Part shown: positions 1 through 13,000 of the stretch, piece by piece | Numbering within the stretch: the first letter of the stretch is position 1 | Layout: each line of letters starts with the position of its first letter | Assembly: GCA_037783545.1 (NCBI GenBank) | Contig: JBBELK010000463.1 | Coordinates: 124,001-188,000 of the forward strand | Direction of reading: 5' to 3' | DNA length: 64,000 nt | Source: Henricia sp. BOLD:AAB3569 | Taxonomy: Eukaryota > Echinodermata > Asteroidea > Spinulosida > Echinasteridae | Notes under the pieces: generated by a model | Told to the model about the DNA's origin: nothing | What the model saw: only the letters and a program-made list of their open reading frames with translations | Databases searched by the model: none | Made by a program: the position numbers and the translations under genes

Positions 1-874
1 GGCCGCCACTGATTATCTGGCGGCCGCCACTTATTTAGAAACATCCACCACCCTTTTAAAGACATGCACCACTTTCTGAAATACACACCACCTCGTAAAA
101 GTGGCACTAATGGGCTTCATATACAAACATTTGAAAATGCGCAAGAGAGTTACCTAGTTTACCGCACGAAATGTATGTATACCTGGCAGAATGTGGCTAT
201 AAAATGGACAAAGTCGCTTGTCCTGCATCCTGAGATCTCAGGGAATTCCCACTCTGCAAAGCGACGTCACAATACCCTGAGGAAATACACGCAAATATGT
301 GGAGCAAGCCGGCTGTTGTCTTGAGCCAACTCACGCCCGAGACATTTTGATGTAATTTAATCAATTCGGTCATGTTATGCCGAAAAGAAACAATTTCTAT
401 ACTTTCCAGAAATTGTATTGGGTTCCGTTCCTTATGACTGTCCCATTCCTACCAAACTTTCAAACGACGAACTTTATTTACTCCGCAGTTTTTCAAATTA
501 ATAACAGGGATGCATGCTGACGAATGTAATGGAACGGATTCCCCAGTATTCTTTAAATAGCAGCCAATCGCCGACGCGGACAACGGCCAGCATTACCGAG
601 TATTGTATCACATGCATGCACGGTGTTTACAATCTGCGCGCGTTACATTTGAATGCCTGCAATCGTGCTGCATAATGCACTGCAAGCGTCCTGATTGGTC
701 CAGCAGAGGCGACGAGATTTCGGTCGCTAGTCCCACCGCCAAATGGGGCCTTTTTCAACAGGGCCGCTGTACGCAGGAGTTAGGGAGTGCTTTAAAGGGG
801 CACTGTTGCAAGAGGATGCTTGTCCTGTAACTGTGAGCAGCTTTCTCTGTGCATGTTATTTTCTTCCCATACAG
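1..874. other. Left flank, no exon identified
   Basis: This stretch lies upstream of the first visible receptor exon. It starts with two close copies of the motif ggcggccgccact-like sequence (about 1-31); the same ggccgccact motif recurs near 2980. I looked for a signal-peptide exon ending with one extra base, which the exon at 875 requires, and found no convincing ATG plus hydrophobic stretch plus GT donor. The missing 5' exon or exons most likely lie left of the window. Confidence 0.5.
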
Positions 875-1038
875 CGAACTTTCCGCTTTGTCACAGTGGC
901 GGGATATTTTTCCGTGACCGGTGTTACTGGCTACTTGAGCATCAGGAGAACTTTTTGCACTTCCGTGAAGCTGATATCGCTTGCAGAAACGTCCAAAACG
1001 GAGCTATGCCAGTCATCATTCGAGATGGCGAACTTAAC
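875..1038 (+). CDS. Receptor exon A: first third of the C-type lectin domain
   Basis: A polypyrimidine tract and acag precede 875, and gtaagt follows 1038. The exon begins with two bases of a split codon and ends in phase 0. It encodes the lectin start, with Cys6, Cys17-Tyr18 and Cys37 in the usual C...CY...eA...C spacing, ending IIRDGELN. Confidence 0.85.
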
Positions 1039-4000
1039 GTAAGTTGGAAATTAAGCATTTATGAGCTAATCTGACCCGAGTCATACCAGGACAATAACGT
1101 TACCTCGGATTCTATACACGGATACCCGTCCGCCGTATGAACACGGGGACAGGTATTTTTTTGGAAGCCATTTCAGTAAGATAACTGCCGTATGTTATTC
1201 CGGGATAATTGAATACACAAACGACATGGTAAAACAATATAGAAAACAAACTTTGACATTTTATACACTGGAAACGTGTACCCAGGGCATGTATACCAGT
1301 ATAACCAACGTAAACACAACCTTCTGCCTTACGCAGAATGTTAGAAAATGCTAGAAATCGGAATATAGAATTAAGTAACGACAAAGACATGCTAAAGCTT
1401 TTCGACTTGCACTCATCAGAGCAAAACGCTAGAAATGGCGTGGGTATTAGTCTTGGCCCAAGACTACTCTAGTCGATATTGGTTTGTGTACGCGTTGGCC
1501 ATTCCTAGTATAGTGCGCCCTCTTGCAGCACTAACTGGCCAGCCCTTCGATCACTAGAGTAGTCTTGGGAATTTCTCCCGGAAGGTTTAACTTTTTCTTT
1601 GTTTTTGCCTAGGCTTTCCTAGGGAACCAATCAGCGAGTGACCCAAATACAGCAGAGCGTGGGAATGCAGCGAGCGACCCAAATACAGCGCGCCGACCGC
1701 AGAGCGTGACCCAAATACACCGCGTGCACGCGCTTCGAATGGTTTGAAAAATATAAGGCGGCTTACAAGAATCATCGAACATGACCGTTTTATCGTTGCT
1801 AATATTTTCGGTGGCATAAGTTTCTTGGCAAATGTTTGCGAATATATTTACAAACATGTTTGCAAAGGCGTATGACATCGCAAAATACATTTGTTTATGA
1901 AGATAATTGCGACATTGCAAATATTTGCAAAGATATCTGTGGTATGCCATGTCCCTTGTGTGCCATCATAAAACCCTCTGCAGCTATTTACATAAAACGG
2001 TACCGCCCCCAATGCTGAACTTCCGGGAGAAATTCCCAAGACTACTCTAGTGAGCAAAAGGATGGCCAGTTAGTGCTGCAAGAGGGCCCACTACTGGGAA
2101 TGGCCAACGCGTACACAAACCAATATCGACTAGAGTAGTCTTGGGCCAAGACTACGTGGGTATAGGCTTATTGATATAATAGGGGCGTTTGAGATGCTTA
2201 CACCGTGTAACACCAATTAACTTACACCAGAGCGTTCTTTTAGCCATCACGTGATACACGAGTCTGCCCCGGTGGAAGCTACCACTGCCCGATGTCGCGG
2301 GCGGGTCTGTGGTGTAATGATTGGTGTAATGACGTCACTAGTAACCGCGAGTAGTAAAACATGACAGTTTGGAATCGCGACGTGAGTACGAAGAAAAACA
2401 CATATTTATGACACAAAATAAAAGAGAATAGGGCTGTAAATACATTTTGCTTAATCAGTAGATGTCTGTGGGCATTGACAAAGTTTATTGCGGTACTTTA
2501 GGTCAGCTGACAACAGCGGGGAGCACGCTACTGCGCATGCGCAGTTAGACCACATGTAGCGTGTGAACAAATTATTTCTGGCGACATAACACAGGTTTAG
2601 TGAAGTGTATGTATGTGGCTTCGAGCATGTGCAGATGCATGATACTGCGTGCTCTGGCCAGTACAGTGAACTGCTGTTCGCTGTATTGTTTCTCAACGAC
2701 TCGCGGATCGCATTAAACAGCACGTTCCATCCTCTATCCGCAGCAACTTGCCTGCTTCCCGCAAACAGCCGTCGCGTGTCTGCAAGAACGTTCGCAAAGC
2801 TGCCACACAGCCCGAATGCACATCTGCTATAGGACAACACTTGCTTGATCATCCGGAGTGCTCGAAACAATACAGCGAACAGCAGTTCACTGTACTGGCC
2901 ATAGCCATCGATATATATATATATACACTGGATGAAGTATGCAATAGCAGTTGGCTATACGAGAATTGAATCCACGCGCCGGCCGCCACTGTACTCCTAG
3001 TCTGGTACCCGGACCAAAAATTCTTTGACTAGACTGAATTTAAGGTTCGGCAGCCGCCAATTCCGCCATTTTGAAACAGGAGGAATTCCTCCTTTTTCCG
3101 AAGGTTCCCGAAGTTACCCGAATGCACGTCCGGTCGTCCGGACGTTACCGTTAATCGTCGGGTACAATTCGTCATTGTTTCAAGAATTTGAATTGACGTC
3201 GCGTGCACGTACTCATATTCAGTCGTTGTATGTGGAATATGTGGAGCGGGAACCAGTCTACTGTACCCCACGAACAACGCTTGGCCTAGACTGCTCCCCG
3301 GTCCATGCGATCGCTTGCAATCCACTTAACACATGTAAACCATGATGTAGACTAGTGAAGACAGTATGACCAGTCTAGGCAAGGCATTGTATTTGGTGGG
3401 GTACAATGGCGGACGGTGGCTTCAATTTTAGACGTCGTTGCTTCATCCAGTGTATATATATCGATGGCGAGCATCCACAGCAGGTCGGGGTACGAGACTA
3501 ATGCGCACGACCAAATGGGCCGTTCCGTTATTACGGTTATACCCCATCCGGATTTACAGCGAATTTAGCCTACGTATAGTCTTTGACAAGCAAACTACAA
3601 CAAATTAAAGAATAAATCCACCCTCTTATAAATCTAGAGATCCCCAGCATGTTTTTTTGAAAGATGTCCCAGTACTGTAAGTGGGGATTGGGGTAGCGTG
3701 ACTGAAGGGCAAGTACGGGCGATAACCCAGATCAGCAGAATCGCAACTACAGTAGACTTGATGTCAAGTCTGTAACTATAGACCGGTTGTTTCGTAAACG
3801 GCAGCAGCGTAGTCGTGAATGGACTGGGAACAAGTCTAATCGACCTCTTGTTACCTGTTTCCGTTTTGTACACGGTCTATGGAGATTGCTACCAAAATTG
3901 GACGAAGAGAGCTGATTGGTCGAAACGCAGGACGACATTAATTTTCATGTTACTCCTCTAAAAGGATGTGTTTTTGTGAATTTTGAATTGGGTTTCATCT

Positions 4001-7000
4001 CCATCAAACCCATGCAGCAAGCTTGAAGTGCAAATTTGTTTAGGCTTAGGTACATGTAGGCCTACATAAAGCCTATTCGACTTGATCAGTTTATGCGAAT
4101 TTGCGATTATCGATGGTTTTTCTTTAAAATATAATCGCAAACGCTGATGATTGCATGATTGTCAGATCGTGGTTATGGAGAAAGATAGAGCTGAAATTTT
4201 GAAAAGTGCTGTCGAGCATGGGCGCCAAAGAATGGGGTTGTCGGCCGGTTTCGTTGAAGCCACGCAGTCGTGACACTATAATTGGTCAAATCCGTAACCA
4301 AGTTTGCAAGCTTGATGGACCGCTGCGTGAAATTGCACTGTAAATCATGCTGCCTTTAGTTTCTGTTATTTAATCTGCCAGGCTGATTTTGGTACAGGCC
4401 TATTGGTGCTGGTTTTCTTTGTATTTGTGCCAAATATCACGCAAATCAACCTGTCCAGTGGTGAGATCTTGCGCCCCAAAATATCACAAAAATCGGCAGT
4501 TGGATGATGGGCGCCGTCAACTTGATCGAAGACGCCAATAGTCATGAATACAGGCATAACAAAGCCCGCGCTATAGTGCCCTCATATCATGCTCTACTTG
4601 GCACCGCTGTTTATTGTCAATTGATAGCGCCCTGTTTACAGTCTGCTCTTGAAGGATAAGATAAATATGTAACGCTTGAATTTAAGAAAAAATAACGTGC
4701 TTCGTGCCGCGCCAAGAAGGGCACTTTGCACACATCACCATTTTTGAAGTTGCTGTCTATTCATTTTCATTGACGATTCTGCACGTAAATTTGACACAGT
4801 TTAACTAGCATAAAATAGGAACCGCTTGATGAATTTATGCAACAAAAATATTTTTGATATCTGTTGCAACTTGTCTGTTGTGTGAAAATGGTTTTAACTC
4901 AAAATATACATTTTGAATTTTTTGTTCAATTCGCTAAGCAAATGGGGCAGTTTTAATGTGCTTTTCAAGCTTTCGGTCAAATCTGTCACTTTCTCAACAT
5001 TCGCCAGTTTTGTATGACAAGGACCGCAGATTTTCGATGGTGAGGACAGATTTGTTTGCAGGACTTTTTCTAATCTGGAGCGAAGATCTGATTTATCAAG
5101 ACTGTAATATTTCTTGCAGGATAGTAAAGTCGTGTTATAAACTAAGCACGCACGCCACTTGTGGGTATTAATGCTGGCCATTTTAGCCACCAGCAACACG
5201 TTTTGAAAACCAACTAGCTAGTCGAAGAAGAATGTTACAAACAAAAACCAAAATCCAATTTGTAGTAAACAAAAAAAAACACCGGGCAAAATTACTGACC
5301 CGCTAGCTCACATCGTTTACGCGTTTAGTAGTCGAGTTTGGAAAGTTGGCAGTGTGCTCGATCCCTTTCAATTTTACATAAAGCGCATCTTAGTCCGTGA
5401 CTGCAGTGCCACGAAAGTTGGAAAACGATAAAGCAACAGAACGTAAAAGTAGTTTTAATACATTCTGCTCAGCTTCATTTGTTTTCTGCGACGTGATAAA
5501 GGGCTGTGCAGTTTAATTTATCGATGTATTTAGCCCTTAAAACAAGTAATTGGCGCAATCACATCTAAAGGGACTGATACCGAGTTAATACTTGAATATA
5601 CTGTTAGAACACACTCATCAAAAGAAGCAGATACAAGATCTCCCATAATCATTATAGGGGAGATCTTTTTATGAATATTGTTGTACATTTATTTGTACAT
5701 CATAAATGCTCTTGACTGTAACTTAACATACTACATTTCACTAAACGCTTAACACAGTTTCTCTAAATAACATGTTGAAGTTTTAAAACACGCATTAACC
5801 GAATCAGATAACATTAAATCCCCTCTGGTAGAAGTGGACGTTACCACGGCACGATGGACGAAATGTTATTGGCTGGTTCTATGGCAACAGCGTGATTATA
5901 TAATACGCGCCATGAAGCATTAATATTGGCGCGAATACAGGTTTCTCAAGTCTCTAGACAGGTACTATTCATAACAACGACTGTTGCGTGTGGGGATTAT
6001 AGGCGTCAGACGGACCAAATACGACTGTCTTGAGACTTGACCTCAAGTTGCAACTACAGCTGTAGTGCATACCATCACGTACTGAAAGATAGACGTGCTA
6101 CAAGTCGCTAAAACCCAGCTCCCCACATTTACAGTCGCGGTCAATTTCCCCACAGGCTTTTCTGTCGAAGTTGATCCACCCAGTCATGTGGATTGGCTTA
6201 ACGGACATCGAAAAGGAGGGTCGTTGGAAGTGGATTGACGGCAGCCAAGTCGGCTACAGGTATTGTATAGAGAATTTCTGCTGCTTCGGAAACGAAATAG
6301 GCCGTTTCGGCAATGTGTCCATACTGCGGTGTATTGCGACGGAAGCGGCAACCGACGGTGACGGAAGGTCAAAGTCAGCGGCACCGCTAAAAGTTGAAAC
6401 TTTTTAACTTTTGGAGTTTGTCGCTAAAGGCTACCGTTGTCGTTTCTGTTGAATTAAAAAGGGGACCACACTGTGAACGTCCAAAATTGGGCGCGCGCCC
6501 AAAATAAAACGGCAGCGGAACGGCAAAATGCTCAGTGTGGACGATACTTAAAGGAACACACCGGCTTTGTTTGGGCTATTTTGGGCTTGAAATAGACCCA
6601 TACATGATTATGAAGGTCTTTCCGAAATAGACTTTAAAAAACCTGAAAAGAAACCACCAAATTTGGCCGTTCTTGAGCATTTTTCAAAACACCAAGGTCA
6701 CGTGATTTATCCGAACTAGATTCCTGGTTCGGATAAATCACGTGGTCTTGGAGTTAGTTTTGTTTTCAGCCGTATACAAGTTTATTACTGCAGTACTGCA
6801 CCAAATTCAGCTCTGATTTTTTTCAAAATATTTATGAGTAGGCCTATTTGACAAAAGAGACTATTTATTCAGGTTATGAAACTAAGTTAAACGTAACTAT
6901 GAAATTTTGACTCAGAGTCCGAGTATATAGTAGCGTGTTTCACCGTGGACAGTGTATGGGCGAACACGTGGCATATGCCCCGTGGCACGGACCGTACCAG

Positions 7001-10000
7001 TCGCGTGTTCGCGGTGCCGTGGTTCGCAGGTTCGTATCGTGCAGCTGGCGTGGATGCATTGTGAAATGGGCAGGGAGCCAGACCAACGGGTGTGTTTCGT
7101 CATTATGTGTTTTAGTCTGTACACCTATACCCTTTGCTCCACGCGGAACTGTCACAACAGCCGGTTGCTCCAGTTGTACGTTCGTGAAGAATAACCATAA
7201 ATGTCAGCTCCTCTAAAGAAAACAGAAAAACCTATTCGGTAGTCCGGACTGTCCAATGAAATCATTAGCAGAAAATAGGATATATCCAAAGCAAAAGCTG
7301 CCAAGAGAAGAGCGAATCGTTTGCGACAAAGTCACCGTGAAGCTCGCGCGATAATGAACGGCTGCAAAGCGTTTAACCCGACTATTGACCGTTTTTGTTA
7401 ATATTTTAAGCTTTTTCAGTTAATTACGGGACATGTTGATGATCTTTTTTTTCACAAGGACCATCAAAAGATTATTGTCAAGGATGCTACATCACTAAAT
7501 TATGTAAACAATAAGCCGGTGTGTTCCTTTAATAATGACGTCATAGTCTGTTGACGTGTACGCTTTCCTATAGCATGGAGGGAGCTTACAGACCGTCTGT
7601 TTTCCACCTAGTTTTACCGTCGAAACTACCTAATTAACTAATAAACTTCGTGCAGTATTGAAGTACGCATACACTTTTTTGTCAGAAACTGGCTACCTGG
7701 AGAACCTCAGCTGCCAAATGCCAGAATTAGTGTAGATTGTGCCACTCTTCAATACGAGACGGGGGGCTGGAAAAACATTCCGTGTACGATCCGGTCAACC
7801 TACACACCTCGTGCCGTCTGTGCGTTGCCACGTGAGTTACATGACTTTCAAATATTAGGTGTCAAAATGAGTGGCATAATCCCGGCCTATATTTCACACG
7901 CTGTTCTTTGATGTTATTTTTGTCGAAATGGCACACAAACACTACGTAGTAGTTCGGCAACTTTTTGGCTCGGCATACAGATTAATCATGTTGGTTCGGT
8001 TGAAGCTCGATAGAATAACCATTGTTGCCTTTCTTTGATCTGGTCTCCGAACAGCGTGTGACGATGAAGGGTCGGGCGAGGCGGGAGTCTGTCCTGATGA
8101 TAATCCGTTCTGCACATGCGTAGCTAGCGGCTACTGTCTGGAAAATGGAAGATGCCACTGTGTGAAGATGTTTCACGAAATGGAGTGCGATAAAGGTCAG
8201 GTCAGAGTACTGGACGCTGAGGTCGAGTTTGGTCGGTCTGTTTGTGACGAGGGTAACCAGTTTCCGCACCCGAACGGCGGGAACACGAACCGAGAACCCT
8301 GCATCGGGGTTGCACGAACATCCGTGAAAAACTGTTTTGAGTTGTACCTTATGGCTCCCTTTTTGTGAGTGATTTCCACTCTATTTAGAGTGATTAAGAG
8401 TGATTTCCACTCCTTTGGAGTGATTTTCACTTATTTGTAGTGTTTTTATAAGGGATTCACATGCACCTTTTCACTCTTTTACACACTTTAACACTTTAAG
8501 TGAAATCTTGATCGTGGTATGTATTCCGAATTATACACAGATTTTGAGTCAGAAACAAATACCTACATTGTCTACATGTATAGCTCTTCATATAGCATAT
8601 CTATGAACAGATATTCCTGTTTTTCTGAACCCGTCAGGAACAGACCGCTCAAACTCGGCTTGAAATGAAGTTGTTAGGAGTGTTTTCTGCACGTTAGTTA
8701 CAGCATACGTTACAAATCAAACCCAGTTATGTCACATGTTACTCACAAGTCTCATCGCAAGTCACACCACACGTTACATCACACCACACACCGTATAACG
8801 CAAGTTACACCTCATGCTATATCAAGTCACTCACCTCGAGTCGCGTAACGAGTCACGTCACAAATCACGTAATGAGTCATGTCCCGAGTCTGTCACAAGT
8901 CACGTCACAAGTCTCCTCGCAAGTCACGTTACGAGTCACGTCGCGATTTGTTACGAGTCACGTCACGAGTCACGTCGCGAGTCACGTCGCGAGTCAGTCA
9001 CGATTCGTCACGAGTCACGTCACGAGTCACGTCACGAGTCGCGCCGCGAGTCGCGTAAAGAAGCGTCACGATTTCCGTCACGAGTCCCGTCACTTTGATG
9101 TCACTTCATAAGAGGTTGTATTAGTGTACATTAAGTTGTTTTATGTGAAAAAACTACATTGACTTACATGAGTATTTGAAATCTGAAATTTGCAGCAAAT
9201 GTCAGAGTAAATCTACGTTCGGCAAGTCACGTGAACGAAGGGGAATCCATCGAGTTGAAGTGTCACGTCAACATCCCCAAGAGAGACTATTCGGTGCAGT
9301 TTCATCACGTGACACCAGAAGATGATCACGGCTTCCTTCCAGAGAACAGGACCAATTATTACATCAACAAGGAGGACAACGGCTACACAAAAGTATTGTT
9401 TCGTGATGGCAAATATGTCTACATAAAAATATGTAGACTAAAGACTAATCCGGTAACTAAGGTATCCGCCATTGGGGCTTCCAGTGTATGGACTGTGCGT
9501 TTCGTGTTGCTGTTAGAACGGAAATCGCTCACCATTACGTGCGTGCGACGCCCCCCGCCCCCTCCCCCCTTTCGCGTACACAATCCTACAACGACGCGAA
9601 ATTTGTTCGAAGTGACAAAATGCGACACCTCAGCAGCAAGAAAACATACAGTTCATTCAATGGAAGCCCCCAGCTATGGCGGATACAAGGAAAAGGAGTC
9701 CTCAGCTCCCGGATTAGTGTACATGTATATCTGACGCCTTGCATTATCCGCATGCATGTGCATTCAGCGTCATTTTGGCAGTCAAAATGAAGATGCCTTA
9801 TTGGTCGAGCGATGTGCGTGTGCGTCGTACACGTTTCCGACACAATCAACGCGCATTTGCACCAATGGTGTGTCTCGTTTGATTTGTAACAAACTGTATA
9901 TACAAGAGCAAGTTCCAGGATAGGAGCGAGTTCGATTCACGACGATAGTAAACTATAGGCCCGTATTCTAGAACGTTCTTTTAGCGTTAAGGGAGACTTT

Positions 10001-13000
10001 AAGTTAACTTTTAGCTAAATTTTATTTCAAGAACCAACCTTTATCTCGGGTCAAAGGACGCCTTTAGGTACCTTCCTTTAGCAAAGGTTGGGTCGTTTCA
10101 AGAACCTTCCTTCATTACAGGAAATGCTTGATTTGGCTTAAGGAGGCCTTTAAACGCAAGGTTGGTCTGGAGTATCTTTTAGTCTTCCTTTAGCAGCCAA
10201 TGTGCAAGGATCTATTTTGATACCTCAGCGATGGGTGATTACGTCAACCGACTAGCGCGTTTCTATGACGTCATTAGGGGTATGCACGTATCAGGACACG
10301 TCTTCCTCAGTTTCAAGAGGATGATTTCAGTGATGACGCCTTTTTTTAAACGCTTTCGGTTCACCAAGGATGGATTTAACCACCGTAGTCAACCCGTACG
10401 GCAACACACTAACTGCGTACATACTGCGTACTAGCTGCGTACGGCCTGGCGAGTCTGCACTGCCGGGTTTAATAGTTTTCTTTATGTTTTCGGCCAGTTT
10501 TGGCCGAAAGTGGGCGGGCTTTGGATATGCGGGTATGCAAGGTATGAATATTTAACATTCGTCTTGAGCCAATCAGGAGCTTCATGAGTAGCACGTAATG
10601 ACGCGATGCATGCATTATGCATGTGATGGCGTCCTCATGTTACGAGAACCGTGACATGATCGATGGACGAAAACAACAAATATTCTCGGGTTCGTAGCAT
10701 TTATTGTGCTTGTCTGTTTACGTATTTGATTACACTTCTGGGGGACAACGGTCGTAATACGACAGCTTTCCTGAATGATTTGTGTGAGCTCTTAATACTG
10801 CCTCGGATGAACAAACTGGGGATCGCAGATCATAGCGTTTTTCAAACAGAACCTCCCGTGCGTCGACCATTGAAATTTCAGCTCACGCTGGGGTGGTTTC
10901 CCTATTACTGTAATGAGTTTCGCTGGCTGAATGCAGAACCATCAAGGCGTTGGGTTTAGGACCGTACCGATACATGTACGTGCACGTACATGTGTACGTG
11001 TGCATAGTCGCAGAGCGGCGCGTTGTGAGCCAATACGTGCAACAGATTCCGTAGCTTGTAAGCGCTTTGTTCACTTTTATCTTCAGCGGGCCGTCTAGAA
11101 GACAAGCCCAACGCCTTGATCAAGCTAACACGGGACTAGAAAACTGACATCGTCCTGTTACAACTTTTCATTTAGGAGCATAAGGGGAGCCTTAGAGAAA
11201 GTGTCCCTTCTTTAAAGGGAGCCTTTAAACAATTTGTGGTAAAGGAAGACCTTAACACGAGGGAAGTTAAAGTGTGGTTCTTGAATACCATTTGTTAAAG
11301 GAGCCTTTAGCAAAGGAACTCCTCAATAAAGGAAGCCCCTATAAAGGTCTACTTCAGGCCTATTTAAAGGAGGGTTTTAGAATACGGGCCATAGTTCGAC
11401 TATTTCCAACCAAACGCAGTCTAGTCAACGATGGTTAGTCCTGTCTGGTCGACCATTTGAAACCAGCCTACAGGGCACGGTTGCACATGGGAACTGGTAC
11501 CCATCACGCATTAATTTGATGCAGCGTTTTGCGCGGAACCAATAGAGCCTTTGCACGGTGGCCATGACAGGGGGCAGTCACGTTGTCACCGTGTGTCATG
11601 CATGAGTAGGTGCTTTGTGGTTCTATTGTTACATCATTTAAATAAGAAATCCTGCCCCCTGTCATGGCCGCCGGTGCAAAAGCTCTATTGAGTAACCAAA
11701 GGCGTTCGGACTTGCACGTTATTGCGCATGTGTGTTGCCAGGATGACGTTCGACCAGTGGTTGAGAATCGAACTTGCTCCTGATGATTACACTGTTTCCA
11801 TTGTGACGTCAGTCTAACACATCTCTTGTTAGAATACGCGCAGCTAAATGTGAAGACCTTTCGAATAATTTTAAGGTTTGTCTAAAATGTCTGTATCGTT
11901 AGCATTTCTATAATTGAACCGTTTGAAGCTTTTCTTTTGACATTCCGTAAGGGCATATCAGTTCTTCAATAATACGCTTCATATTCTATTCTGTAAAGAA
12001 TAAGGTCCTCATCGGTTTCCGTAAAAAAAAAGGCTCTTTAGGTGATATTTTTGTGAAATGGTCTTGCTATTATCGCACTACCTTCTATAATCTTTTATTC
12101 CAGGTGGTCATTTCCAACGTTACAAGTGAGGACACTGGTAGCTACGTCTGCATCGCTTCAACAGCCGCCGGCGAGTCGCCCGTCGCGAAAATCGCGAGTG
12201 TTTATGTCAAAGTCAGATGTGAGTATCTGAATCGAATAACTATTGAGAAGCTAGTTGCCTAGCAACGACTAAATAAAAAGATATTTCAACTCGTCAGGTT
12301 TGACGGTTGATCAGCAGCACCGTACATATTTCTTCTCAATGGTCCACAGAAATGCATCGAGTCTATAAACTCTAAAAAGTAACCTTGTTATAATGTTAAC
12401 TAAAAAGACTACCACTGAGAACATTGAGTTTCTAGCTTCTTGTTATTTTCTCATTTAAAGGCCTGTGTATCATTATTTGCAAAATGAAACTTTGTATTGA
12501 TTTGCGCTGGAATATTGGGATAGAAAGGCTTAAGGAAGGGACAACACTTGTTTGAAGTTATCGACGAATTTAATCAAAAATATTGCACGGTGCATAAACT
12601 TTCATGAGAATCAGAGAATCTTGTTTTTAACGTCGGCAACCCAATTAATTTTGATGATAAACTCTGCAACTAATGCAACTAAGTGCTGCGCCATATTTTA
12701 AATTTTAAAAGGGATGATGACGTCAACCACACAACGATTGCATGAATTACGTCAATATTAATACCTCGTTTCCCGACTCCTATACGCCGTGTAAAAATAT
12801 GTTGTCCTGACTCACCCCATCTCAAGTCCGAGCGCCGAACTGCAAAAGATGGCGACTTACATGAAGCGTACAGAATTAGGCAACCCTTTGCAAGTGTTGC
12901 TTTTCCTTTAAGAAGAATGTTGATAAACTATATCCTGCATACATTTTATAGCGACACAGATGCAGCATGCACTGCTTCAGAAAACCGGCCTTTAAAATAT

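Larger units (their letters stand above)
1439..2163. mobile_element. Foldback element with 9-bp target duplication (Mutator-like MITE)
   Basis: Inverted arms of about 136 bp (1448-1584 and 2020-2154) start with TAGTCTTGGCCCAAGAC. They are flanked by a perfect 9-bp direct repeat, cgtgggtat, at 1439-1447 and 2155-2163. Long arms with a 9-bp duplication are typical of Mutator-like elements. No transposase ORF is present. The interior holds a small tandem repeat (1637-1722) and a TTTGCAAATAT-type foldback (about 1817-1975) related to the one at 60863-62449. Confidence 0.8.

Noticed and set aside
364..520. ORF starting MPKRNNFYTFQKL as a receptor signal-anchor exon
   Set aside because: No GT donor in the needed phase, and the hydrophobic stretch is weak.
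5635..5668. Hairpin followed by T-run resembling a bacterial terminator
   Set aside because: The window is clearly eukaryotic; such hairpins have no terminator meaning here.
8724..9105. CRISPR-like regular repeats
   Set aside because: The units are contiguous and degenerate with no spacers; it is a satellite in an animal genome.
8814..9111. Two overlapping plus-strand ORFs rich in SHVTSHV / ESRHESR
   Set aside because: Artefacts of the gagtcacgtc satellite.
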